Positions 28,071-40,500 of a stretch of DNA of 64,000 bases are shown one piece after another. How positions within the stretch are numbered: the stretch's first letter is position 1; each line of letters opens with the position of its first letter. The notes under the pieces are model-generated. The model saw only the letters and a list, made by a program, of their open reading frames with translations, did not search any database and was not told the origin of the DNA. Both the position numbers and the translations under genes were made by a program. Origin of the DNA: Arbacia lixula (lineage: Eukaryota; Echinodermata; Echinoidea; Arbacioida; Arbaciidae); contig OZ022581.1 in the NCBI GenBank assembly GCA_963669155.1, forward strand, positions 26,068,983 to 26,132,982, given 5' to 3'.

Positions 28071-31000
28071 TCCAATACTCATTTCGCATGAACATGTATA
28101 GAAAAAAATGAAGCCAGGATACATTGAATGAAGATAGTGTCGTTACCACTAACTATTATATGAGCGTAGAGGGCTCTCTTTCAATTGCCGCCCTTACAGC
28201 AACCACCAACACTTCCACACATACACAACTCACTCATTCACATACACCTTGATCCATCCTACTGTCTCAGTCAGTCAGACACTCTTTCTCTCGCTAATAC
28301 GCCCATAAACTCTCACCAGTCTACACATAGCCACACCGGGACAAAACCCACATGTTAACTCACCCACTTGCACACTAATCTGTCCATGCACCCATCACCG
28401 CCCCCATCCTCCACACCGCAACCCTCACCTACACCCACCCCTCATCTCTGAACCCAGTATCCCACTTTTAAATTCAAACATGCAGGATCCATTTTGGTAT
28501 TTATATTATATCGCTTTTATGGAGCCAACATCACTTCTCAGATCGTAACTTCTCCAAACGACTACTCTGATTCTTGCCCTCTCAACTCAACTTTCCGTTT
28601 CTCACTTGCTCTCATATCAACTCTTTTCAGAAATATCTCCTCATAATAGGCCAACAGTCCTTTAAAGGACTGGCACCTGGTGTGCCGTAAAACCTCATCA
28701 TACACTATTGTCTCATCCTGATTTCCTGCAGATTATTTACACAATTTATGACACCCAAGGCTGATGTCATCTGACAAATGCTAAATCTTTATTGCACAAT
28801 TTTCTTCTCATTCATATGTATCCAAAATAGTACAAATTAAGTGTTTTGTTCTCAAAAATATATTTCAGATTGCTTACTAATCAAAGGTTTACGATCATTG
28901 AAATATGAACTTGTACAAATATCTTTGTTATAATCAAGACACTTGAAGTTTTGGTTGCTACTCTAAAGGGCACCTGTTAAATTTGGGCACATTTGTTAAT
29001 GGCACTTTTGGTGAGCCCAAACATATTCACTATATGCATGTATTACTTAATCTATTATTCATTCAAGTTGATACAAAATTAATGGCTTCTATTCTTTCTA
29101 ATACATTATTTCTAAACGCTAGCAAGCAGATATATATGTCATGTCGTTTAAATGAAACTGTCCAAAATAAAGGCAAGCTTAATTAATTAACAGGAACTGT
29201 ACAGTGTGAGTTGTCAAAAGCAAAAGAAATATACACAAAGCCAATCAACATATTGATCTCCAAATAATAAAATAAACATCAGTCACAGCAGTATAGATAT
29301 ATGATACATTTCATATTAGGAGAACTTTAAAATAAGCATCCTTCATTAAGTACTTCCGGATACATTTGGTCTGAAGATAAGTAAAAGTTTACTATAAAAG
29401 TTTGATTAAAGCTCACAATGTGACAAAGACGCAGATGTTGAAATAAGTTCCGATAGTACTGTTGCCTGATGGTAACCTTTCATCCAAAAAAAAAGACTCC
29501 ATACATGTATGCAAGCATGAGATGAAAGAAATTTCTCTTAGGCAAAAGAGAGATTTCTTATCTGCGAAAGCAATTCAATAAAAACATTTGATTATTTTGG
29601 AAGTGCAGTTACATACTTGCACAAGGTCAATGGCACTATGCTCGGTCAAAATGAAAGAAAGTTGAAGTGAAGAAAAAAATCAGCTACAAAAATTGCTGCA
29701 GAGAAAGAACATGACTTACAATCTCTGTAAACTTTGGCAAAAAATGCTTTGTGTTCTCAAGGTGCAATCACAACTTTCATAAGTTTATGACTTGCACTTT
29801 ACAACAAGAGGCCTCCCAGTACAACTGGTGCATAACATGTGTAATAAGTCAATGGGCTCGTCGTGGCTTAGTACTGAGACAGTTAAAAGGGAAGCAAAGT
29901 TTATTTTTACTATCTACATATTAAGGAATAATCCATCCATATGACATCAGTTTGTTTAAATAGCTTGGTCAACTTACCAGATCTTCAGTTACTATGAGTC
30001 TCCAAAGTAATGTATTCATGTACCGCATCACAGAGGGGGCCTCTTACACAACAAGATATGAGCATATGGATGGAATGGGGGGGGGGGGGGGGGGGGGTGG
30101 GGAGGGGGGCATGCCCCATCCCATCCCTGCGACAAAGGTTCTTGTTGATCTGATCTCACTACACCTGAGTGTAAAACTTAAAGGGCCATTTCAGTCGGAG
30201 AGACTTCTACCTCATTTCATTTGCAATGTCATTTGCTTACAAACACTTCAATCCTCTATCAACTCACAATTTATGCTGTAAATTATCATGAAAAAAGGCA
30301 ACATTTCAAGATAAGGCCAAAATCACAATATAACTGTTACTTAGGAAACATTCTATTTACAAGCTTGATGTTGCCATCAATAGATATTCTGTGCAAAGCA
30401 GATTATCTTACACTATGCAGCATGAAAATATACAAAACAGACAAAATTAAGTGATTTTTTGTCACATTTTCTTTGTGACACGATAGTGCCAAATGTACAT
30501 ACCTAGTCACATTCTTCTAACATACATTGCTTAACAATGCAGAGTCTCGGATGAAAGACTAGACATATGTACCACAATCATTATCTTATTTTGACTCCCT
30601 ATTTCTTTACTAATTATGGCTTCTCAACTTTATTTCATTGTAGATGATTTCGTTCATATTGTAGCAAATATGTGGAAGATTATGACAATAATTGCATATA
30701 GTTCATTGGAAAAAATGTATTCCATTTGGTGAAAGTGAAATGTAGAATAACACACATAATAGATATATATAGATATTAATATACTCTAAAATAAAAGTAC
30801 ACTTTCTTCTTAGTATATATAGAACATCACATTATACACATTCATTTTGGTTTCAATAACTATACACTCATTTTCAAGTACAAAACCAGACAACATACAA
30901 ACATTTAAAATGATGTAGTACTTGTTCATGATATAGATACTGGTTACAATGGAGGATCTTTAGTTTTGCTACAATCACATTTATCAGGAAGGGATAGATG

Positions 31001-33904
31001 TGCTAATGACTACAGGACATAATCATGACAGAATGGTCTTGTCATTATCACCAGGTCCAAATTTTGTTTGATTTTAACCATTTTCTTTTAGATGATTCCT
31101 TCCTGGTATCCTAAAATCAAGCAAAATTAGGACCCATTATCATGGTAGAGTGGCATCACTATTTATGACTGGTTTTGTAGTCATAACCACTTCTAACCCT
31201 TGCCTTTAAATATGAACATTTCCCTGTCAATTAAGTACATTTGTAAGGTTTGTGAGGGGATTTAATGGAGGAATATATTTATTGTGTGATAATCCTTGTC
31301 TCACTACTTGTTGCCAAATCAGGCAAGCTTCAGGCAAGTTTAAGGAGTTGCTACACCATATTTCTTCAACTAACTTAAAAATTCTTTATAAGAAAAATAA
31401 CTAAACATTAATGGAAATACAACATCTGTCTCGTTTGAGTTGCCATAATTTGTATAAGTTCCATTCATAATTGTTAGCAACACCAGTGTTCGTAAGTAAA
31501 GACTGAAAAGAGCTGTTCAGAATCTCATCTCTGGTAAAAAAAAACACAACAACCCCACATTAGTGGATGACATGGATTTATAAAACATATGTCATTTTGA
31601 AATTGTTCATTGACAACATGAAACTTTACATGTTATATGTTTAATAGATGACAAATACAAAAAGTTAAGCACATGCTAAAAATCTGAATAATATTCAGAT
31701 TGAACAGATAATCTGGCATACCTGTGTAAAATTGATTATCTCAAAATCAAAACAGCAATATGAGTATATAATCAAAGGATTTCATATCATTTAACATATT
31801 TTGTACTTATATTTAGTGCAATATATCACTTTGAAATGAAGAAATGACTCATAAAAAGCACATTTCTTCTGGTAAGTTCACATGGCTGCCAATCAATGAG
31901 AATAGTTACATGAATACAAATATAACAGACGGTTACTTAGAGCTATACGTCAACTCAAGTCACAAAAATGAACTAAAAGTGGAGCATTTTGTACCATATC
32001 ATGAATACTTGATCCTATATGTATAGTATTGAAGTAAAAAATAGACTCATTGACTACTGGAACATGTAACATGGGAGATGTATACTGTACATTATTTACA
32101 CCGCATAAAAGCTGCGTTTTCAATGGACCACTTGCAGTGAAACATAAGATTATCCTCAAAGTGACTGGAAAAAAATGATCACAACTCAAACACAAGCATA
32201 TAAATGTATGTAGTTACTATACAAACTACTCTCTCTTAACCAATGCATTATGCTAACACACTGGCTGCTCATGCTTGATTTTCGCCCATTTAATTCACTC
32301 CCACATTCTCAGTTTAGCATCATAATACTTTCCAGTAAAGCACCACTGCGATATCATAAACTTGATTTTATGGGGTCATACCATGACTGTTTCATGAGAT
32401 AATGTCTTGATAGATCAAGTCAAGGATGATAACCCATATAAAGTGCTGCTCTGTGGGATTTATGTGTACTACCTGCCACAAAAATGCATCAATAGCACCT
32501 GAACAGTAAAGCCAAGAAGATAAACAGTTCCATAGATCTTTATCTCATCTCTCCTCCAACCCCTTTTTGACTTTTCCTATGTTTTCCTCCACTCTCCATA
32601 GCCTTGTCCATTCTGATTCCTGCACATACTGGTAGATGTAATGGTCTCTAACCCTTTCTACACCAGGCAAAGTATACAACATGTGAAAAAAATAAACCAC
32701 CAGTACAGAGCAAGTTAACCCACTCTTAACTAAGCCCACAAATACATGGGCTGGCTTTTTTTTTTTTTATCTACTCAGATACTGAGCAACTCCAACGAGC
32801 TTACAGGGTACGATTAAGCCACACCCTTTGGGTTACCGAGGCTCCATGGCATATTTTGACATCCTAACTGGACCAGGGTTCACAAAGCAGGAAAATCTAA
32901 CCGTGAGGAATGGGTTAACCAATTATGTGCCAGAAAAATGGACGCTCTATGGGATTGGTGGACATTAACTGGTAGAAAAATACACACATGAAACACAAAG
33001 AGTTAATATGCAGTTGTGGGTGTAATCCCTTTTCTTCTGAATGGCTGTCCTCATAATTATAATCATAATTCTCATTTCCTCTTTTTGCATGCCAGCTTGA
33101 AATTACTTTCAACTAGTACTTCTTACATTCCTCGACAAGTCTAGGGTGGATCATTTTCTTGCATAGTATTGCAGTCGTGTTGGTTTGATGCTGGAACTGA
33201 GCACCTTAAAATCCATATTCTACGAATGGCAACATCTCGCAACATGATCAAACTTCTCACACTTTTTGAAGGGAATATAGCAATAATGTAAATTGCTTTA
33301 AAGTGTAAGTACAGATTTCTAAAATATGAGAGTAAATATAAAATGCAATGTTGTCATGGTAACATACGGACATGAGGTATGTAGTTAGGGCTCTATTTGA
33401 TTTAACTCCTTCGAAGCCAGGCAAAATGCTGCTCAGAATTACTGGTGTGCCATAGCAACGGTGCCATAGCAACGGTGCCAATTAATTTTTGCCAAGAGTG
33501 TCACCTATCAATCAAATTGAATATATCAGTGAGAGGGGTGGAAAGGAAACATTTTGGTAAGAACCAGAAGAAATTTTTAGTCACGAGTTCAAAGCAGAAC
33601 ATTGTGCTGCCTGTTTTATCAACAGCTCCCCCCTTCAAAAAAAAAAAATGATATTCTACCTTCTCTTGTCATATGATTTGACTGCATTTAGAAAGCGGAT
33701 GCATGTAATAGATGAGGTCTTGCAGCAGTGTCGATTTCATATAGAACGCTGGACTACGTTTGCAATTCTTTTGGCAAAATTTTACTGAATGCAACATAGG
33801 TTTTTTGGCAGACACCGCATCACAGCTGCATTTTCTGCACCAAAGTACAAGTCTCTCTTTACCACAATTTTGCAAAACCAATCCTCATGACAACTCCTGA
33901 TGCC
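28071..33904 (-). other. HNF4 3' flank and probable long 3' UTR
   Basis: AT-rich sequence with no significant reading frame. Several minus-strand AATAAA hexamers occur (plus TTTATT, for example near 28,787, 29,902 and 30,629), so the polyadenylation site cannot be fixed. A 21-base G run lies at 30,077-30,097, and a copy of the TTAAC-type dispersed repeat at about 29,820-29,890. A CA-rich, C-rich stretch occupies 28,190-28,460. Nothing else is recognised. Confidence 0.5.
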
Positions 33905-34350
33905 ATACAGTAGATGTGCCTCCACATATTCCTTCCAGTCATACTGTGGACCAAAATCACGTGGGGTAATGGGTGTATCGGGAGGGGGGCTACATGTACC
34001 CCATCTTCTGGTGTCACCTCCTCCTTAAAAAGAGCAGGGATCTCTGGACACTGTAGGATAGATATGCCTCTATATATACTTTCCTGGTGTACTGCAGACC
34101 AATAACATGTGCTGTAACAGGTGTGCTTGCAGCTGTGTGTGTTGGGGGGGGGGGGGAGGGGGAGAGGGATACATATACCCTACCCTCTTATACCACCTCC
34201 TCCATAAGCATGGTTTGGATCTGTGGATACTGTAAGGTAGATATGTCTCCATATATTTCTTCCTGGTGTACTGCTGACCAATATCAAGTGCAGTAATGGG
34301 TTGCGCTTGAAGGTGCATGATGAGAGGGGGGCATGGTCTTATACACCCTT
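33905..34350 (-). repeat. Tandem units of 163-179 bp in the HNF4 3' flank
   Basis: The end of the coding region (plus-strand TTATACCACCTCCTCC at 34,351) recurs as TTATACCACCTCCTCC at 34,188 and TGGTGTCACCTCCTCC at 34,009. Following sequence is shared too: GATATGTCTCCATATAT and CCTGGTGTACTGCTGACCAA near 34,241-34,280 match the segment near 34,060-34,115, and a third partial unit starts near 33,905. The extra units do not keep the coding frame. Confidence 0.8.
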
Positions 34351-34560
34351 TTATACCACCTCCTCCTTCAGCATGGTGGGGACGGGGTTGTGCTCCTGCT
34401 TTGGGATGGGGAGGGTGACAGCCACGGCGGCGGGGGCAGGGGGCCCTGCGGTGGCGGCAGCGGGAGGGGGGCGAGGAGTCACCCCTTGCTGGGCCTGTGA
34501 GATGGACAGGGCCGCCGCCGCATGCGCCGTCTGCTGTAGCTTGAAGTTTTCACTGATAAC
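34351..34560 (-). CDS. HNF4: HNF4 exon 8 (F domain end, stop codon)
   Basis: Acceptor CTGTGCAG|GTT in phase 0, then residues 425-493: [10 protein letters not shown], an Ala/Pro-rich middle, and the end [19 protein letters not shown] followed by TAA at 34353-34351. The KQE and acidic-hydrophobic ending recall the KQEVI terminus of vertebrate HNF4A. The exon is GC-rich, unlike the flanks. Its acceptor pyrimidine tract is a (TCTG)n microsatellite, and the last few codons lie in a sequence that recurs in the 3' flank. Confidence 0.9.
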   Translation of the reverse strand, partial: VISENFKLQQTAHAAAALSISQAQQGVTPRPPPAAATAGPPAPAAVAVTLPIPKQEHNPVPTMLKEEVV

Positions 34561-37500
34561 CTGCACAGACAGACAGACAGACAGACAGACGGGAAACAAC
34601 ACAAGGTCAGCAAGGCCATTCTCAAACCACTAATAACGTCACTAAATATCATCTTTCAAATTTTTACTCTCTGCTTAAAAAAAGAATGTGTTCACCAAAG
34701 CTGATCTCAAGCCACTTGTCTGGCAAAATAAAGGTCTTAAAATTGTGAAATCTCTCGTGTTTGTTGACCATGTTCACTCCCTCTCCTCCCCCCCCCCCCA
34801 CCTCCCCTCCTCACCTTTGGTATCACCCTTGTGGTCAGGTGTGGTACCTGTTGACCATATCCACCCCCTCCCCTTCCTCTCCCCCCCCCCTTCCCTCTAA
34901 CCCGTCCCCTAAACCTACCTGAGCCGTGGGGGAGGTCTGGGTGAGTTGCTGTGCGCTGCTGTGTGTCGTTGGGTGAAGCAAGTGTCCGTTGACCATGGCA
35001 GCGTGCTGGTCGCCGGGCGGAGTTGGAGGAGGGTGCGTCGTCATGCCAGGGATGCTCGCAGCCATGTGGGGCTGGGCGGGGTCATTGGATGAACCTGCGA
35101 TTAATAACGAGGGATAACAGATAAGTTGACAGGATGTCGCCAGTTTTATCACCATGATTTAAAATTCATACTTCTGTTCATTAAGATTTTACATTAACAC
35201 AAATGTATTGCCAAGTATCCAAATGTACAATTTTGAGCATCTAGGAATGTCAATCCATGTAATATCATAATACACGATGACAATGGCTAATTCAGATATT
35301 ATCACATCATTTATAAGGAGTGGAGAGTCTATCTATCTAAGTGCCATATCCTGTGACGTTGGCAATCATAGAGAACTACAACTTTCTGTTGTGAGCTCTT
35401 CGTGTCAGCTCCATGTCCTGTTCAACAGCCCCTTGCTCTGTTAACCAGTTAGTCAGGCTGATTATCTAAGTAATCCTCATTGTTCCCTTGCTTCTCCTTC
35501 CCTCAATCTTTCCCATTAAAGCCAATTTTTCAAAGCCACTTGTACGGACTGCATGCCTCTCTAATTCTAAGCTCAGATATAATAATGATATGGTCTTTTT
35601 ATTTTGCAGGGTAGCTTTATCAGTGAGAACAGTGTTTTTCACTAGGGCCCTGCATTATTACCCCAGTCACTGGATTGATGGATTCTACATGGTCCCTATT
35701 TCTCTCCTAGGTACGGAGCAGCTATGTGAACTAAGAGATTTTGCTGATATAAACCCCTTACCCTCCTGATTCAGAGTCAGAGGAACGATTAACTACACCA
35801 CGCCACCTCTACATGGAGAGAAATGGGTTTATATTTCATGCTCATTCTTTTCAAGTTACTATATTAAATAAACACCCACCTCCTAGCAGCATCTTCTGTA
35901 GCAAGTTGTCCACCCTGGTAACATCCATGATGCCCCATCCATCCAAGCCCACCCACCCTCTTATTAAAATCACAAGCCACACCCACCTCCTAGCAGCATC
36001 TCTTGCAGCAAGTTGTCCACCTTGGCAACATCCATGATGCTCCATCCATCCCACCCCCACCCACCATGTTATTAAAATCACAAGCCACACCCACCTCCTA
36101 GCAGCATCTCTTGCAGCAAGTTGTCCACCTTGGCGACATCCATGTGCCCCATCCATCCCAACCCCACCCACCCTCTTACTAAAATCACAAGCCACACCCA
36201 CCTCCTAGCAGCATCTCTTGCAGCAAGTTGTCCACCTTGGCGACGCCCATCAGGCGGGCAAACTGGATCTGTTCGATCATCTGCCAGGTGATGCTCTGCA
36301 GCGGAGGCAGCATGAGCAGGATCTCGCCAAAGCGCCCTCTACTGTCGTACTGCCGGTCATTGATGTAGTCCTCCAGGTGGATCTGGACCTGGTAACGCAG
36401 CATCTTGATGCGGGTCTGGTCGCTAAGGCCCTTCGCATCTGAGCGTGCAAAATAATGATGATAATGATTGAATGTATATCTGATTCATCCCCACTCAACC
36501 CATGTAAAGGTCAGGATTATGGATTTAAAGTAAAAGGATAAAATAAGAAACAATCAAGAAGAAGCTGAAGAGAAAAATAATCAGAAGAGGGCAAAAAGGA
36601 AGAAGAACACAAAAGGAGAAGACCCACTTCCCTCAACAGATTGTAAAGATGCAGTCAAACAAGGAGAAGAAAATGAAGAAGAAAAAGAAGAGAGCAAGAA
36701 ACATCTATCAGTGTAAAAGATGGTAGTCATGGAGACCCACCTTTCTCATCAGAGTAAGGAGATGATGAACAAGGAGAAAAACAAGGAGTCAAAGAAAAGG
36801 AGAACAAGGAGAAAACAGGAGAGGGCAGGGGGAGTAAATGTTTTGGAAAATTATGCGTCTGTATTCTGAAGTTAGGTGTACAAGGTACAATATTTTGTAT
36901 TTATTGTATATTTCATATGTTAATTTTATGGATGCTATTGTAAAGCACATACAAAATTAATCAATAGTTATTACTCTTGTCTTATTTTGGAATGCCACAT
37001 GCATTCCCTGCCTTCATGCCCACAAGCCCTCCCAAAAAAGGGAGAGTACATGTTGCACATCCAGTTTTGGACTATTATGCATGTAAAGGTCAGGATTATG
37101 GATTTAAAGTAAAAGGATAAAATAACATACAATCAAGAAGAAGCTGAAGAGAAAATAATCAGAAGAGGGCAAAAAGGAAGAAGAACACAAAAGGAGAAGA
37201 CCCACTTCCCTCAACAGATTGTAAAGATGCAGTCGAACAAGGAGAAGAAAATGAAGAAGAAAAAGGAGAGAGAAAGAAACATCTATCAGTGTAAAAGAAG
37301 ATGGCGGATTAAAAGTAGGCAAACTTGTAGTCATGGAGACCCACCTTTCTCATCAGAGTAAGGAGATGACGAACAAGGAGAAAAACAAGGAGTCAAAGAA
37401 AAGGAGGAGAACAAGGAGAAAACATGGATAAGAAGCACCTACTGGGCCTTGGAGCACACCTTATTGGAGTGAAAAGAAAAACACAAAGGGGAGAAGAACA

Positions 37501-40500
37501 AAGAACAGGAGTACCACCAACTTGGGTCAACGGAAGTAATTGCCTTCAATCATCACATTCCTCATGAAAGTGAGAAGAACAAGACTGACAAGGGTCCTGT
37601 TGCATAAAACTTACCATCGATGGCAACTTCTATGGAAACCTTGAATTTGACTGGCTTGTTGAGCAGTGTTACCATGGTATTTAACATCAGTAACAGAGTT
37701 ATCAGCAATGGTTAGTTTTATGCAACAGGGTTGAACAAAAAGAACCACCAACCTGGGTCAAAGAAGACGATAGCCTTGAGGCAGGCAAACTCGTGGTCGT
37801 CGAGTCCCACATCCCTCATGGGAGTGACAAGTTCGTCCAGTACCCTGCTGGCCACACGGTGGATGTCCATCTGGTCCGGGGAGTGCCTGGGTAGGACCAC
37901 GTCCGGCCCTAAGACCAGGATGTCCTTGTAAGGGAGTGACCGGCGTGCGGACCCCAACACCAGGTGCTCGCCGGCGTGGGCTCGTAAGAGCGCCACCTGG
38001 AAGGCAGGGGGAGTAAATGTTTTGGAAAATTATGCGTCCATATTTTGAAGTTTGGTGTACAAGGTACAATATTTTGTATTTATTGTATATTTCATATGTT
38101 AATTTTATGGATGCTATTGTAAAGCACATACAGAATTTATCAATAGTTATTACTATTGTCTTATTTTGGAATGCCACATGCATTCCCTGCCTTCATGCCC
38201 ACAAGCCCTCCCAGGCAGGGAGAGTAAATGTTGCACATCCAGTTTTGAATGATTATGCATCCATATCAGTCTAAAGTTAGCTGTACAAGTTACAATATAG
38301 TACATTCATTGTTATCTCATTTGTATGTTAACTGTATAGATTCTTTTGTGAAGCAATGATAGAATTAATCAATAGTTCTAATGCAATCAATAAATCTATA
38401 TTATCATCAGATTTTGTAATGCCACATGCATATTGTTCCTATCAATTATTTGGTAGTGTAACAACAAACAAATAATTCTTTTGTGTTTCTGAGCTTTGTG
38501 TTATTTTACTCCTCTGCAAGATGGTTTTGAGATGAGCGGTTAGCCTGAAATGTTGACCCTCGACCCCTGTAACCTTTGACCCCATACCTGATCATCCAAT
38601 GGGAGGTCACAAAAGCTAGGAATGTACTTGGCCCACTCCACCAGCACCAGGAGATGCTGTTTCATGCTCTCGCATACGTCATTCATCGTCGCAATCTTCT
38701 TGCCCGCCATGTTAGGGTCAGTCACATTGACGTGGCTGGGAATCTGCATTTGAAAGATAAGAAATCATTGAAATTCATTGACGATTGATAGTGTCAGAGT
38801 TTCAAAATATGTGTCAGGTACTAAGGCTACAACCTGACTTGCTCATCGTGTTGGAAGGCATGTAAAAACATATTAACGCTCGTATCTGCAGTTTCAAACC
38901 CACTGATACATTTGAGGAATTTGAGAAACCTGAAGTTTATGATGTCCACAGTTGCAAAATGCACATGAGCAAGTCATTGCTGGTACAAATGACCTCAGAT
39001 CATTCTACAAGTTCATACTCGCAAAGTAAAAACCAAATTCATTACACTGCCCGCCATGTTTGTGCATATCATTGTGTAGATGCGATAACAGGGAATGAAC
39101 ATTCCAGCATGTGCACCTGCTTCTATTGTTGTTCCCAGCATACTGCCTACAAAAGAGGCACAGCATAATCCTGCCAAACAATAGAGCATGGCGACAAGCA
39201 AATCCCACCCTAGAAATCCATTATCGCGAAATCCACAAGCCACAACATTAATGGATGCCCTTTATAAGGTTAACAATCAGCAATGTGGGAGTATTTCCCA
39301 TAGGTTTCCATCTGCAAACTAGCTGAAACAAGGAGGATTAAATACAGCATTATTTAAGTGACTCCCATTTTTAGACCCAGATATCAGTAGTGGATCTTTA
39401 AAATCGCCACAAATGTTAAATTAAGCATTCGGGACCAAGTACCACAAAAATGTGGTTTCAAAAATGAATGAAAGAGCATAAATTTCTCCATAAGATGAAT
39501 CCCTGTTTGTTATTAAGTGATAGATATAGCCAACATAAGGATGTTTGAAAAGCAAAATAAATCAAATCTTCAAATTGGCAATGCCCTGAAAAGGTTAAAA
39601 TAATGCTTTTTCTCATCAAATTGGCAACAGCATTGCTGTAAATTTTGATGTTATATTGATTTACAATGAAATGTATGTATGTTTAATAATAACAATAATC
39701 AGTTTTTAACAAAGTATTGTTGCCAATTTGATAGCTAACCAATGATCAGTTGTGCTTTGAAAAGGCCTTGTTCCTGAATTTTAAGTTAACGATAAGGTGG
39801 TCACTATGAACAGGATGTCCGAATCTCACCACTTGTCTGGACATATGCTCTGCGTTGACCAGCTGTGGGATGGAGACGCCCCCGTTCTGCAGGCTGTCCT
39901 CGTAGCTGGGCCGTCTCGTGCTGATGCGATCCCGCTCGTTCTGCACCGCTGGGAGAGAAGAGCAGGCTACACATCTCAATCAAAATATCCTCCACCCTCG
40001 CCCACCGTCATGTCGTAAGCCGTATTCATCGTGTGTTTACGGTGTGTGTAGCAACTTGTTATTACATTCACCCAGAAGGTTCAATGGGTGGAATTCACTG
40101 TATTAGTTTATTAGTTGTTGCTAGTTGGACAACCCTTGGACAAGCTTTGTGGGTTACCATATCTAGGGATTCAGTTTCAATGAATGAATGAATCTACTTT
40201 GAATCCATGAATTGTTGATAGTTGGACAAATATTTAACAAGCTTTGGGGCTACCTATAGTAATGCTTTATTAAATGATGATCAGATGCACATCTTTAAGC
40301 GGCAGTAGCGGCACTTGTTTATCTCGTCCTAGTCCACCATGCCCCCCCTCTTTCCCATCTCTCATCCCTCTCCCTTCTCCCCCACCCCTCCCGACCCTCT
40401 CCACAGGGATGTGCAGTACCTTCTTTTCCTCATGCCCGCCCTGAAGCACTTCTTTAAGCAGCAGTAGCGACACATATTCCTCTAGTCTATGTCCCCCACC

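Noticed and set aside
34301..34633. Plus-strand Ala/Gly-rich frame
   Set aside because: Shadow of HNF4 exon 8 on the opposite strand.
35851..36201. Open frame of 116 codons with repeated motif on the minus strand
   Set aside because: It is the out-of-frame translation of the 107-bp array of the exon 6 tail; period and content are explained by the duplication.
35876..36248. Regular direct repeats that could look like a CRISPR array
   Set aside because: The repeats are 107 bp with no unique spacers and the DNA is clearly eukaryotic.
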